This document shows positions 6,795 through 13,899 of a DNA stretch of 21,006 bases, piece after piece. This DNA is from Flavobacterium sp. GTDB taxonomy: Bacteria > Bacteroidota > Bacteroidia > Flavobacteriales > Flavobacteriaceae. The translations under genes were made by a program, and so were the position numbers. Location of the stretch: positions 1 to 21,006 of the forward strand of contig JASLID010000015.1 in assembly GCA_030153045.1 (NCBI GenBank), read 5' to 3'. How positions within the stretch are numbered: position 1 is the first letter of the stretch; each line of letters opens with the position of its first letter. Below the pieces are notes generated by a model. The model saw only the letters and a program-made list of their open reading frames with translations. It ran no database searches and was not told the origin of the DNA.

Positions 6795-7427
6795 TTAAGG
6801 AATATTTAAAAATTTATGTGTTTGTAGCGACACTCTCCATTTTGGGTTATTCATAACATAATCGACAATAAGTGGCGTCATTTCTTCTTTTTTGCTCCAT
6901 TCTGGCTGCAAAAACAAAATAGCATTAGGATTTACTTTTGCAGCTTGTTCTTCGGCAAAAATAAAATCGTGTTTGTTGTATATGATTACTTTTAACTCGT
7001 TTGCAATGGCATAAGCTCCGGCAACTGGGAGTTTATTTTTTTTAGGTGACAGGCAAAACCAATCCCAGGTTCCTGAAACGGGATAGGCTCCAGAAGTTTC
7101 AATATGTACTCGTAAATTATGCTCTTTAAGTTTCGTTGTTAAAGTGGTCATGTCCCAAGTTAATGGTTCGCCTCCTGTTACTACAACCGTTTCGGCATAT
7201 TTTCTTGCATTGGCTACGATAATATCTGTAGCGGTTGGAGGATGCAATTCGGCATTCCAACTTTCTTTTACGTCACACCAATGACAGCCTACATCGCAAC
7301 CTCCTATTCGGATAAAATAGGCCGCTGTTCCGGTATGATAGCCTTCACCCTGAATGGTATAAAACTCTTCCATTAATGGAAGCATTTCGCCTTTATTGAC
7401 CGCTAATTGGATTTCTTTTGTAAGCAT
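6795..7427 (-). CDS. queE: 7-carboxy-7-deazaguanine synthase QueE
   Basis: This is a 210-residue cytoplasmic radical-SAM enzyme that converts 6-carboxy-5,6,7,8-tetrahydropterin to 7-carboxy-7-deazaguanine, a step of queuosine (preQ0) biosynthesis. The cluster motif C44-x3-C48-x2-C51 (CDVGCHWC) binds the 4Fe-4S cluster. FYTIQGEGYHTG (22-33) is the characteristic N-terminal QueE motif. VVTGGEPL is the SAM-contacting GGE motif, and HIETSGAYP and FCLSPKK are further family blocks. The length and CDV-CHWCD form fit the short bacterial QueE type. No other queuosine gene is in the window. It has its own promoter and is followed after 5 bases by a TonB-domain gene. Confidence 0.93.
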   Translation of the reverse strand: MLTKEIQLAVNKGEMLPLMEEFYTIQGEGYHTGTAAYFIRIGGCDVGCHWCDVKESWNAELHPPTATDIIVANARKYAETVVVTGGEPLTWDMTTLTTKLKEHNLRVHIETSGAYPVSGTWDWFCLSPKKNKLPVAGAYAIANELKVIIYNKHDFIFAEEQAAKVNPNAILFLQPEWSKKEEMTPLIVDYVMNNPKWRVSLQTHKFLNIP

Positions 7428-7445
7428 TTGTTTTTAAATAATTTG

Positions 7446-7453
7446 CAAAGATA
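7446..7453 (-). promoter_or_regulatory. Candidate -7 box of the queE promoter
   Basis: On the minus strand TATCTTTG followed by C matches TAnnTTTG exactly, 18 bases before the queE ATG. No good -33 TTG is seen at the usual distance, so the promoter may be weak or activator-dependent. This is a consensus match only. Confidence 0.4.
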
Positions 7454-7522
7454 GATATTTCAGAGCTTAAATTTATTGGATTAACAGACTTTTAGCACGC
7501 AAACAAGTCAAAAAAAACTTCA

Positions 7523-7608
7523 TAGCCCTGATGGGAGTGAAAATCCTTTTTGTTTTACTATTTACATGATTTTTTGGCATGAGCTGAAAACAAAAAGATT
7601 ACTTCACT
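7523..7608 (+). repeat. Dispersed flavobacterial intergenic element, hairpin copy
   Basis: It opens with TAGCCC-T-GAT and continues AGTGAAAATCCTTTT, matching the inverted copy at 3931-3958 in 25 of 28 positions (7523-7550). It folds into a stem of about 20 base pairs: AGTGAA (7536-7541) with TTCACT (7603-7608), AATC (7542-7545) with GATT (7597-7600), and TTTTTGTTTT (7547-7556) with AAAACAAAAA (7587-7596). The stem has one small bulge on each side and a 30-base loop. It lies between queE and the TPR gene, together with about 90 bases of unremarkable sequence up to the terminator at 7698. No gene is seen between 7428 and 7748. It could be a dispersed RNA element or a small non-autonomous repeat. 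Confidence 0.6.
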
Positions 7609-7697
7609 TAATATTTATTTTAATTGGTGTTCGGTGAATTTCGTTTGTAACAAACAGCAGGAACATGGATGACAAATATACCCGAACCTTTTGCTCA

Positions 7698-7728
7698 TAA
7701 AAAAACCGCTTCTTTTTAGGGAAGCGGT
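7698..7728 (-). terminator. Terminator of the exbB-tonB-TPR operon
   Basis: ACCGCTTC (7705-7712) and GAAGCGGT (7721-7728) form a perfect 8-base-pair, GC-rich stem with an 8-base loop. On the minus strand a T-run (7704-7698) follows. It lies 21 bases after the stop of the TPR gene and is the only terminator seen for the seven-gene minus-strand operon. Confidence 0.8.
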
Positions 7729-7748
7729 TCATTTTTAATATTCTTGAT

Positions 7749-9434
7749 TTATTTTAAAGCTTTTTGTAGATTTAAACTATCAGCATCGGCTGGATCAAGC
7801 GCAATCGCTTTTGATATATAATCGTTTGCTTTTACTTTGTCCGTTTTACCGTAATATCTAGTTAATTCTTGGTAAGCTTCGATAAATTTAGCTTTGTTTG
7901 AAGTAATTGCATCTCCACCTTTAGTGTTTACTACATTGATGAACTCTTCGTAACTTTTTGCCATTTGCGTTTTTGCAGCTGCATCAGACAATAATGCGTT
8001 TACTCTTGCTCTATAAATATGCGCATCTTGTGTTGTTGGTGAAGCTACTACTACATTTGCAAATGCTTTGTCGGCTTTTTGCAATGCAGGAACATCTACT
8101 GTTTTAACATCATCTCTAACATTATCGAAATACAATGAATATCCTAAAAAGAAATTATCGTATAAATAATTTTTAGAGTTAGGGTTTGAAGTAGCTACTT
8201 CGTATATCCCAGCTGCATATTTGTATAGTTTTTGATCAAAATATACTTTACCTATTTCATTTAAGTCGTTAGCCATAGATTTTTCAAGGTTCACTGCTTT
8301 TTGCAGGTTTTCTATTGCTAACTTATACATTGCATCATCAATAACTGGCTTAACACCTTCTGCTACTGTTGGGATTGCTTTTTTAAGTTGTGCTTTGGCT
8401 AAATACAAATAATCTCTACCAATAATTTTGTTCGCTGGATTTGCTGTATATTCATTTAAAGCGGCTAAAGCTGCATCAGTATTTCCATTTTCGAAAGATG
8501 AATATCCTAAATAACGTAAAATTCTAGGATTTACTTTGTCTAATTTTTTCATTTCATTTGCTTCTTTTTCAAGAGCAACATAATCTTTTGCTAAGATTAA
8601 GAAATCGGCATGACGCATACGTGAAGCCAATGAATAATCAGTTAAGCTCATGTATTTTTCGTAGTACGAAAGTGCTTGCTGTGTGTATTCTTTGTATTTA
8701 GCTTTATCGTTAGCTCCCCATAAATATAATGTTTCAGCAAGCTCACGGTATACTGGTCCAAAATTTGGGTTGATTGCTACAACACCATCGAAAGCTGATT
8801 TTGCTTCTGAAAATGCTTTTGCACCTTTAAGCAAAACACCCAATTGCATTTTGGCTCTTAACAAAGATTTATCAGCATCAAATGCGTTGCTATAGGCAGC
8901 ATAAGCTTCATTTTGATTTCTATCAGCATAATAAGCATCACCTAAAGCCATTAACAATTGAGGATCGTTTGGATTGATTGTTTTACCTTTTAATAAAGTA
9001 GCAATTGCTTTTTTATTGTCTGGTTTTTCAGAATTAGTTAAAGCTTTTCCGATATAGATATATTGCTCTACATCTTTCTTTTTCGCATCCTTCAATGCTT
9101 GATCAAAATTGAACTGTGCAGCAGCTACATTACCTTTATCTAAATCCATTTGACCTAGACCAATGTAATTGAAAGAACCAAACTCTTTAGCTGTTAATCC
9201 TTTGTCAAAATATATTTTAGCTGAATCAGCAAAACTTTGAGTTAAGTACACATTCCCTAATAAAAATGCTGCTTTCCCATTATCTGGTTTTGCTTGAATA
9301 GCTGCTTTTAAAATTGATTTTGCCTTTTCGTATTGTTCAGCATCAATAGCTTTTTTTGCTGAATCGATATCTTGCGCATAAGTAGAAAACCCAAATGCAA
9401 TTAAAGCGATACTGAAAAATTTAACTTTATTCAT
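7749..9434 (-). CDS. Periplasmic tetratricopeptide-repeat (TPR) protein, last gene of the TonB operon
   Basis: This is a 561-residue exported protein. MNKVKFFSIALIAFGFSTYAQ is a signal peptide without a lipobox, so it should be soluble in the periplasm. The mature part is a chain of TPR helix pairs. Repeats are clear at about 21-53, 54-86, 87-119, 123-156, 157-190 and 191-225, with more spaced ones to the C-terminus (for example QKLYKYAAGIYEVATSNPNS and KANDYISKAIALDPADADS). TPR solenoids bind other proteins, so a scaffold role is likely; no catalytic motif is seen. It follows the PstS-like gene by 16 bases and is closed by a strong terminator, placing it in the exbB-tonB operon. A role linking TonB or its receptors to other envelope proteins is inference. 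Confidence 0.85.
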   Translation of the reverse strand: MNKVKFFSIALIAFGFSTYAQDIDSAKKAIDAEQYEKAKSILKAAIQAKPDNGKAAFLLGNVYLTQSFADSAKIYFDKGLTAKEFGSFNYIGLGQMDLDKGNVAAAQFNFDQALKDAKKKDVEQYIYIGKALTNSEKPDNKKAIATLLKGKTINPNDPQLLMALGDAYYADRNQNEAYAAYSNAFDADKSLLRAKMQLGVLLKGAKAFSEAKSAFDGVVAINPNFGPVYRELAETLYLWGANDKAKYKEYTQQALSYYEKYMSLTDYSLASRMRHADFLILAKDYVALEKEANEMKKLDKVNPRILRYLGYSSFENGNTDAALAALNEYTANPANKIIGRDYLYLAKAQLKKAIPTVAEGVKPVIDDAMYKLAIENLQKAVNLEKSMANDLNEIGKVYFDQKLYKYAAGIYEVATSNPNSKNYLYDNFFLGYSLYFDNVRDDVKTVDVPALQKADKAFANVVVASPTTQDAHIYRARVNALLSDAAAKTQMAKSYEEFINVVNTKGGDAITSNKAKFIEAYQELTRYYGKTDKVKANDYISKAIALDPADADSLNLQKALK

Positions 9435-9450
9435 TTTTATTTATATTAAT

Positions 9451-10371
9451 TTATTTATTATTCTCTTTGTTTTCAATTTCTTTTCGGATAATGATATTGC
9501 GTCCTGGCATTCTAACTGGCACTAAACCTGATTTTAAAATGATACGCTGTCCTATTTCTCCTGCAACAAAAGAAGCAAAACCCATGCCCAAACCAGTTTT
9601 TCCTTGATAATTTAACATTTTTATTTCACGGGTCAATGGATATAATCCACCAGCTATATTATCTTGAGTAGGTTTAGAAGTTTTATCGCTATTTAAAACT
9701 TTAACACTTAACACGTTAACATCTCCTACCGTTTTTACCATATCTGGCATTGGCTGGTATAACCAATTTACTCCTACTACACCAATCATTCCTTCATTTT
9801 TAGAAACAAACTGAATGACTTCATTATTGGTTTTGAAAGAAAATATTTTATCCTTAGGCAAATCCTTAACTTTAGAAAGCTCTTTCAGATAACGAACCGT
9901 GCTAGAATTTGGATTGTCGAAAACCAAACCTTTGAATTTAGATTCTTTGCCTTGCATTAAAGCAATCACATTTTCAATATTGATTATAGTATCGTTATTG
10001 TTTTTATTTGAAATGAAAGCAATTCCATCAGCAGCTAACGAAGTAACTTTGCCTTTTATTTTACTTGCTTCAAAAATTTTAGCTTCGCCTTTAGTTAAAT
10101 CGCGAGTTAAAATAGCTATTTGTTGCTTGTTTTCTGATAACAATTTTATTATTTCAGATTCTGATTTGCCAATCAAAGTAATGTCGGCGTTATATTGACT
10201 TTCAAAAACTTCTACTTGATCTTCAATAACAGGAAGAATTGTTTCGTCAACTAAAATGGTAGCTCTACCCTTTAGAATAGTTTCTTCGTCTAGACTCGTT
10301 GACTTTTTATTACAAGCAAACACAAACAAATATGTGAATACTACAAAACTTAAAAAAAATACTCTTTTCAT
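9451..10371 (-). CDS. PstS-like substrate-binding lipoprotein in the TonB operon
   Basis: This is a 306-residue exported lipoprotein; the signal ends at Cys20 (FVFACNK). The body is a periplasmic-binding-protein fold of the PstS (phosphate-binding) family. LAADGIAFISNKNN corresponds to the family's DGIA-VV segment, NPNSSTVRYL to the loop that contacts phosphate, and GGLYPLTREIKM to the conserved PLTR block. I chose ATG 10371 because an upstream in-frame start at 10425 would put 18 non-signal residues before the lipobox signal and overlap the preceding gene. No PstC, PstA or PstB gene is in the window. Its position 7 bases after the small membrane protein in the tonB operon suggests a role other than standard phosphate import, for example as an anion-binding partner. 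Confidence 0.82.
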   Translation of the reverse strand: MKRVFFLSFVVFTYLFVFACNKKSTSLDEETILKGRATILVDETILPVIEDQVEVFESQYNADITLIGKSESEIIKLLSENKQQIAILTRDLTKGEAKIFEASKIKGKVTSLAADGIAFISNKNNNDTIINIENVIALMQGKESKFKGLVFDNPNSSTVRYLKELSKVKDLPKDKIFSFKTNNEVIQFVSKNEGMIGVVGVNWLYQPMPDMVKTVGDVNVLSVKVLNSDKTSKPTQDNIAGGLYPLTREIKMLNYQGKTGLGMGFASFVAGEIGQRIILKSGLVPVRMPGRNIIIRKEIENKENNK

Positions 10372-10378
10372 ATTATGT

Positions 10379-10603
10379 TTATGATTTTTGAAAAAAACGT
10401 ATGAAGCGTAAGAAAGCGTAAACAATTACTATTGATCCGAAAGCGACACGATAATTAAAAGACATCTGCAATGGTAATCCTTTCCAAAATATGATAGCAA
10501 GACCGAAAGCAAAATATAAAACAAAAAACAATATTCCTATAACGAGAAGAAACCGCTCTTTGAGCGATTTCTTCTTGGTTTTATTTGGATTACTTTGATC
10601 CAT
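10379..10603 (-). CDS. Small two-helix membrane protein coupled to tonB
   Basis: This is a 74-residue protein with a charged, lysine-rich N-terminus (KTKKKSLKER, 8-17) and two predicted helices (about 19-40 and 48-67), with a short loop between. By the positive-inside rule both ends should face the cytoplasm. Its ATG shares one base with the tonB stop codon (TAATG arrangement at 10601-10605), which implies translational coupling. The PstS-like gene starts 7 bases after its stop. I do not recognise a named family. Position and coupling suggest a small accessory subunit of the ExbB-ExbD-TonB complex or of the PstS-like protein; this is inference. Confidence 0.75.
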   Translation of the reverse strand: MDQSNPNKTKKKSLKERFLLVIGILFFVLYFAFGLAIIFWKGLPLQMSFNYRVAFGSIVIVYAFLRFIRFFQKS

Positions 10604-11409
10604 TATTCCGTCTTAATGTCAAGCATAATTGGCAAACTGTAACGTACACGTATCGTTTTACCATTTTGAATTCCAGGCTTCCATTTTGGTGCATTTCTAA
10701 GCATTCTGATTGCTTCTGCTCCAGTACCAAAACCTAAATCTCTAATTACTTTAACATCTGATAATGTTCCGTCTTTTTCAACAACGAATTCAACAAACAC
10801 ACGTCCCTTAAGATCTTGATCTACTTCAGGAGTACGGTAGTTTTTTTGCACATATTTAGCAAAACCAGCAGCTCCACCTGGGAATTCTGGTTGTACCTCG
10901 ATACCTGCAGAAGAATATACATTGTTATCTTCAACAACTTTGTTATCATCACTATTACCAGTTGGCATATCGATTACTGGCTTTGCATCTTTATCCCCTT
11001 TTTGGTCTTTTTCAGCAATGTTTTTATCTTTAAGCTCTTCGATAGTTTTAATTTCTTCCGTTACCTTTTTAGCTTCAACCACTTTAGGCTTCACGAATTT
11101 TACTTCGTCAATTTTTGGTTTAGGTGGCTCTACTTTTTTAGGTGGTGGTGGTGGAATGTTTTCTTTAGGTTTATTTAAATCAACCAATACCACTTTTTCA
11201 TCCAATGAATTTTTTGCATCATCGCCTGAAGGGATCATGTTTATTATCAAAGGAGCACTTATCGCTATAGCAAACACTAAAGAACCAATCACTAATGCTC
11301 TTACTGATGTTTTAGGATTTTCTTTACGTAACTCATAAGCACCATACTCCTTATTACGTCCTTCAAATACTAAATCTAACCACTTATTTGTGAATATATC
11401 TAATTTCAT
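10603..11409 (-). CDS. tonB: Energy transducer TonB
   Basis: This is a 268-residue TonB of the Bacteroidota type, which transmits proton-motive energy from ExbB-ExbD to outer-membrane TonB-dependent receptors. The N-terminus has the family signature LDLVFEGRNKEYGAYELRKE (12-31) on the cytoplasmic side, then one helix (about 37-57). A proline/lysine-rich periplasmic spacer (about 83-110, including PPPPPKKVEPPKPK) and an acidic/lysine linker follow. The C-terminal domain (about 175-268) carries PEFPGG, FAKYVQKNY, APKWKPGIQNGKTIRVRYSLPI. It follows two exbD genes by 19 bases and overlaps the next small gene by one base. The long cytoplasmic N-terminal extension is normal for this phylum. Confidence 0.93.
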   Translation of the reverse strand: MKLDIFTNKWLDLVFEGRNKEYGAYELRKENPKTSVRALVIGSLVFAIAISAPLIINMIPSGDDAKNSLDEKVVLVDLNKPKENIPPPPPKKVEPPKPKIDEVKFVKPKVVEAKKVTEEIKTIEELKDKNIAEKDQKGDKDAKPVIDMPTGNSDDNKVVEDNNVYSSAGIEVQPEFPGGAAGFAKYVQKNYRTPEVDQDLKGRVFVEFVVEKDGTLSDVKVIRDLGFGTGAEAIRMLRNAPKWKPGIQNGKTIRVRYSLPIMLDIKTE

Positions 11410-11428
11410 TTTTTAAATATTTTAGGGG

Positions 11429-11980
11429 TTAGTTATCTTTTGCTAATAAAGCTTTCTCTTCCGGAGTCAAATCAACAATCGCATAAGTTGGTACTTTTGT
11501 TATCGCCATTTCATCCAAGATATCAACCATATTTTTATAATTGGTTTTTTTATCCAGCTTTAAAATTACAATTAATCCTTTTTTAGGATCACCATATTTC
11601 TCAGGTACTGATTTTACTTTTGATAAAATCTCTTTACGAATACCCTCTTTACCATAAGATGAATCAGAAGGTCCTTCAATAGGATTATCAAGCAATCCAT
11701 AATACCACGTCACCTTGTTATTCTCTCCTAGCAAAATAGTCAGTGTACGGTCATCTGCCACATCAATAGGCTTTTCATCTATAGGCTTGTCTTCTTTATC
11801 TGGCATACCCAAAGGCATAGACTGCGGTTTTGATAACGAGGTAGTTAACATAAAGAATGTGATTAGTAAGAAAGCCAAGTCAACCATTGCAGTTAAATCT
11901 ACTTTAGAGTTGCTTTTTTTACTTCTTACCTTGCCACTGCCTTTCTTGCCACCACCGCCATCGGTATTTAATTCTGCCAT
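11429..11980 (-). CDS. exbD: ExbD/TolR biopolymer transport protein, second copy
   Basis: This is a 183-residue inner-membrane protein with one helix. DLTAMVDLAFLLITFFML (28-45) contains Asp34, corresponding to the proton-carrying aspartate of ExbD. The N-terminus has a run of glycines and lysines (8-26), and the periplasmic domain (about 50-183) ends EEKALLAKDN. The NMVDILDEMAITKVPTYAIVDL segment is the typical ExbD C-terminal fold. It lies 19 bases after the first exbD and 19 before tonB. Two different exbD genes in one operon suggests mixed ExbD dimers or two motor versions. An exbD mutant in the comparable operon of Flavobacterium psychrophilum was reported to be attenuated. Confidence 0.9.
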   Translation of the reverse strand: MAELNTDGGGGKKGSGKVRSKKSNSKVDLTAMVDLAFLLITFFMLTTSLSKPQSMPLGMPDKEDKPIDEKPIDVADDRTLTILLGENNKVTWYYGLLDNPIEGPSDSSYGKEGIRKEILSKVKSVPEKYGDPKKGLIVILKLDKKTNYKNMVDILDEMAITKVPTYAIVDLTPEEKALLAKDN

Positions 11981-11999
11981 TTCTTTTTATCTTATTATA

Positions 12000-12623
12000 T
12001 TAGAAATTTTCTCCACGTAACCCAGTTACTAAATTGAAACTGTTTACATCTTGTTTCTGCAAAGCATCCATTATTTGTTTAATAGTAGGATACTCAAGTT
12101 TAGCATCGCCTTTAATTGCAAATCTTAAATCATTATTCGTTATTTCAGTATTTGCAATACGTGCGTTATAAATCCAACGAGACAATTCATCTTTTTTCAC
12201 ATCAACGGTATCTCTTGGAATACCCGGCTGTAATCCTTGTTGATTTCTCTCTGAGCTTGACATGGCAATAATTTGTTTCAAATTCGCCACTGGAACACCA
12301 AACCCATCAATAAGTGCAAAACGATTCTTTTCGTCTTCAGTGAATGTTACTCCATACTCTTGCGCCATTAGCTCAAGAGTTCTTTTTCTAACTGGTCTAT
12401 CTACCATTCCAAAAAACACTTTTCCTTTACCTACTGTTAATGTAGCTAAACCCGTATCAGGCAATTTTGTTTGCACTGTAGAGTTAGGCGTATCAACAGC
12501 TAACGGTTCTGGTTGTTTTGCAGTAGCGGTCAAGATAAAGAATGTCAGCAAAAGGAAAGCCACGTCACACATCGCAGTCATATCGATTGCGCCTGCCGGT
12601 TTATGCATTTTTACTTTAGCCAT
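12000..12623 (-). CDS. exbD: ExbD/TolR biopolymer transport protein, first copy, enlarged
   Basis: This is a 207-residue inner-membrane protein. DMTAMCDVAFLLLTFFIL (14-31) forms the single helix with Asp20 as the likely proton carrier. The periplasmic part is about 60 residues longer than in the classic 140-residue ExbD. The extra segment (about 85-150, with FTEDEKNRFALIDGFGVPV and SSSERNQQGLQPGIP) sits in the middle of the domain, and the normal ExbD ending resumes at DLRFAIKGDAKLEYPTIKQI. The insertion separates it from its operon partner at 11429-11980, so the two copies are probably not interchangeable. It follows exbB by 68 bases. Confidence 0.9.
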   Translation of the reverse strand: MAKVKMHKPAGAIDMTAMCDVAFLLLTFFILTATAKQPEPLAVDTPNSTVQTKLPDTGLATLTVGKGKVFFGMVDRPVRKRTLELMAQEYGVTFTEDEKNRFALIDGFGVPVANLKQIIAMSSSERNQQGLQPGIPRDTVDVKKDELSRWIYNARIANTEITNNDLRFAIKGDAKLEYPTIKQIMDALQKQDVNSFNLVTGLRGENF

Positions 12624-12691
12624 TATCTATATTTTTTTCTATAAGAAAACCAACAAAAATTGTACCGTTTCTTACTAGAATTTGATTAATA

Positions 12692-13516
12692 TTATTTTAA
12701 ACTTCCTTTGAAACGTCTGTAAGTATTTACAATCGTGTTTGCTGCCTCATCGATTGAATACGTTAATGTATCAATTTTAGAAGTAAAGAAGTTATAAGTT
12801 ACAATTGCTAAAGCAGAAGTTGCGATACCAGTTGCAGTATTAATAAGCGCTTCAGAAATACCTGTTGCTAATGCAGCTTGATCAGGAGTACCTGAAGTTG
12901 CTAATGCACCGAACGCCTTGATCATCCCTGATACTGTTCCTAATAATCCTCCAAGTGTACCTAAAGCAACCATTGTAGAAATAATAGTCATATTTTTCTC
13001 TAACATTGGCATCTCTAAAGCAGTTACTTCTTCGATTTCTTTGTGGATAGTTTCAGTAGCTTCTTCTGAAGTAAATCCTTCAGCTTTAACTGCGTTGTAT
13101 TTTACTAAACCAGCTTTGATAGCGTTAGCTACAGAACCTTTTTGTTTATCACAAGCTTCGATAGCACCATTGATATCACCACCATTAACACTTGCTTGTA
13201 TTTTTTTCATGAAAGCATCTAAATTACCTTTACCAGCAGCTTTAGAAATTACAGAAAAACGCTCGATAGAAAAAACAACTACCATTAACAACATCCCTAA
13301 TAATACCGGCACGATAAATCCTCCTTTATATACCATTCCAAGTGTATTCAAAGGATGTCCTTTTTCTGGATCTCCACCTTCAAAGTTAGCAGCGTCACCC
13401 ATTACGAATTTCCAAACTAAAATTCCGACTACAATACATGCTACAATAACAAGACCAGAGAATGTATCTCCTCCTTTTGAACTTCCTTCTTTCTTAACTT
13501 TAACGTTGTTTGCCAT
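12692..13516 (-). CDS. exbB: ExbB/TolQ/MotA-type proton channel protein
   Basis: This is a 274-residue inner-membrane protein, the channel subunit of the TonB motor. Helices are at about 20-40, 62-86, 185-207 and 220-247. The last two carry the conserved MotA/TolQ/ExbB signature: ALGTLGGLLGTVSGMIKAF and the threonine/alanine-rich ISEALINTATGIATSALAIV. Between them and helix 2 is a cytoplasmic domain (about 87-180). The first helix is an addition relative to the three-helix E. coli ExbB and is usual in Bacteroidota. I chose ATG 13516 (MANNVKVKKEG) because an upstream in-frame start (13654) would add 46 lysine-rich residues covering the promoter. It is the first gene of the operon. Confidence 0.92.
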   Translation of the reverse strand: MANNVKVKKEGSSKGGDTFSGLVIVACIVVGILVWKFVMGDAANFEGGDPEKGHPLNTLGMVYKGGFIVPVLLGMLLMVVVFSIERFSVISKAAGKGNLDAFMKKIQASVNGGDINGAIEACDKQKGSVANAIKAGLVKYNAVKAEGFTSEEATETIHKEIEEVTALEMPMLEKNMTIISTMVALGTLGGLLGTVSGMIKAFGALATSGTPDQAALATGISEALINTATGIATSALAIVTYNFFTSKIDTLTYSIDEAANTIVNTYRRFKGSLK

Positions 13517-13579
13517 TTTTTCTAAATTTAAATTTTCTAATTGATTATAATTTTTGTTGAAATTATTTATTAATGGGAG

Positions 13580-13587
13580 CAAATTTA
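13580..13587 (-). promoter_or_regulatory. Candidate -7 box of the exbB-tonB operon promoter
   Basis: On the minus strand TAAATTTG followed by C matches TAnnTTTG exactly, 64 bases before the exbB ATG at 13516. The usual -33 TTG is replaced by a T-rich run. The region 13517-13899 between exbB and the divergent ATPase gene is very A/T-rich and holds only this promoter and the one at 13849-13880. I see no convincing gene, Fur-type box or hairpin in it. Confidence 0.4.
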
Positions 13588-13848
13588 ATTTTTTACTTCT
13601 AATAAAAAAACTTTTTTTACTTTTTATACGCTTTAATTTATACAGACAAAACATCGTTTTAATTGGAATTTTAAATAAAATTCAACGTGAAGGATATATT
13701 TACCATTTTTTTGCATTATTGTTAGCTTTTACGCCTTATCGCTGAATTAAAACCAAAATACCCTTCAATACACTCAAAGTGCTATTTTTCTTAGAAAACA
13801 ACCTTTTCTATAAGCCACAAAAACCTTACCATTCAAACGGATCTAAAC

Positions 13849-13880
13849 TTGTTTTTTTATTTCAAAAATTAATACCTTGC
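13849..13880 (+). promoter_or_regulatory. Candidate promoter of the DUF853 ATPase gene
   Basis: TTG (13849-13851), a 21-base spacer, then TACCTTGC (13873-13880) match the Bacteroidota promoter pattern, with one T short in the -7 element (TAnnTTG rather than TAnnTTTG). It lies 20 bases before the ATG at 13900, giving a short leader. Confidence 0.4.
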
Positions 13881-13899
13881 AGTTTAATAATTTATCACA

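Noticed and set aside
12918..13544. Long open frame on the plus strand opposite exbB (208 codons), and similar long frames opposite exbD, tonB and the ATPase
   Set aside because: They are antisense to well-conserved genes, have no recognisable domain, and have the composition expected of an opposite-strand frame in low-GC genes.
13517..13654. N-terminal extension of ExbB by 46 residues
   Set aside because: Lysine/asparagine-rich without family similarity, and it overlaps a clean -7 box; MANNVKVKKEG is a more plausible start.
13554..13745. 63-codon open frame upstream of exbB on the plus strand
   Set aside because: It overlaps the exbB promoter, is dominated by Phe/Leu/Lys/Asn/Ile from A/T-rich DNA, and has no promoter or start context.
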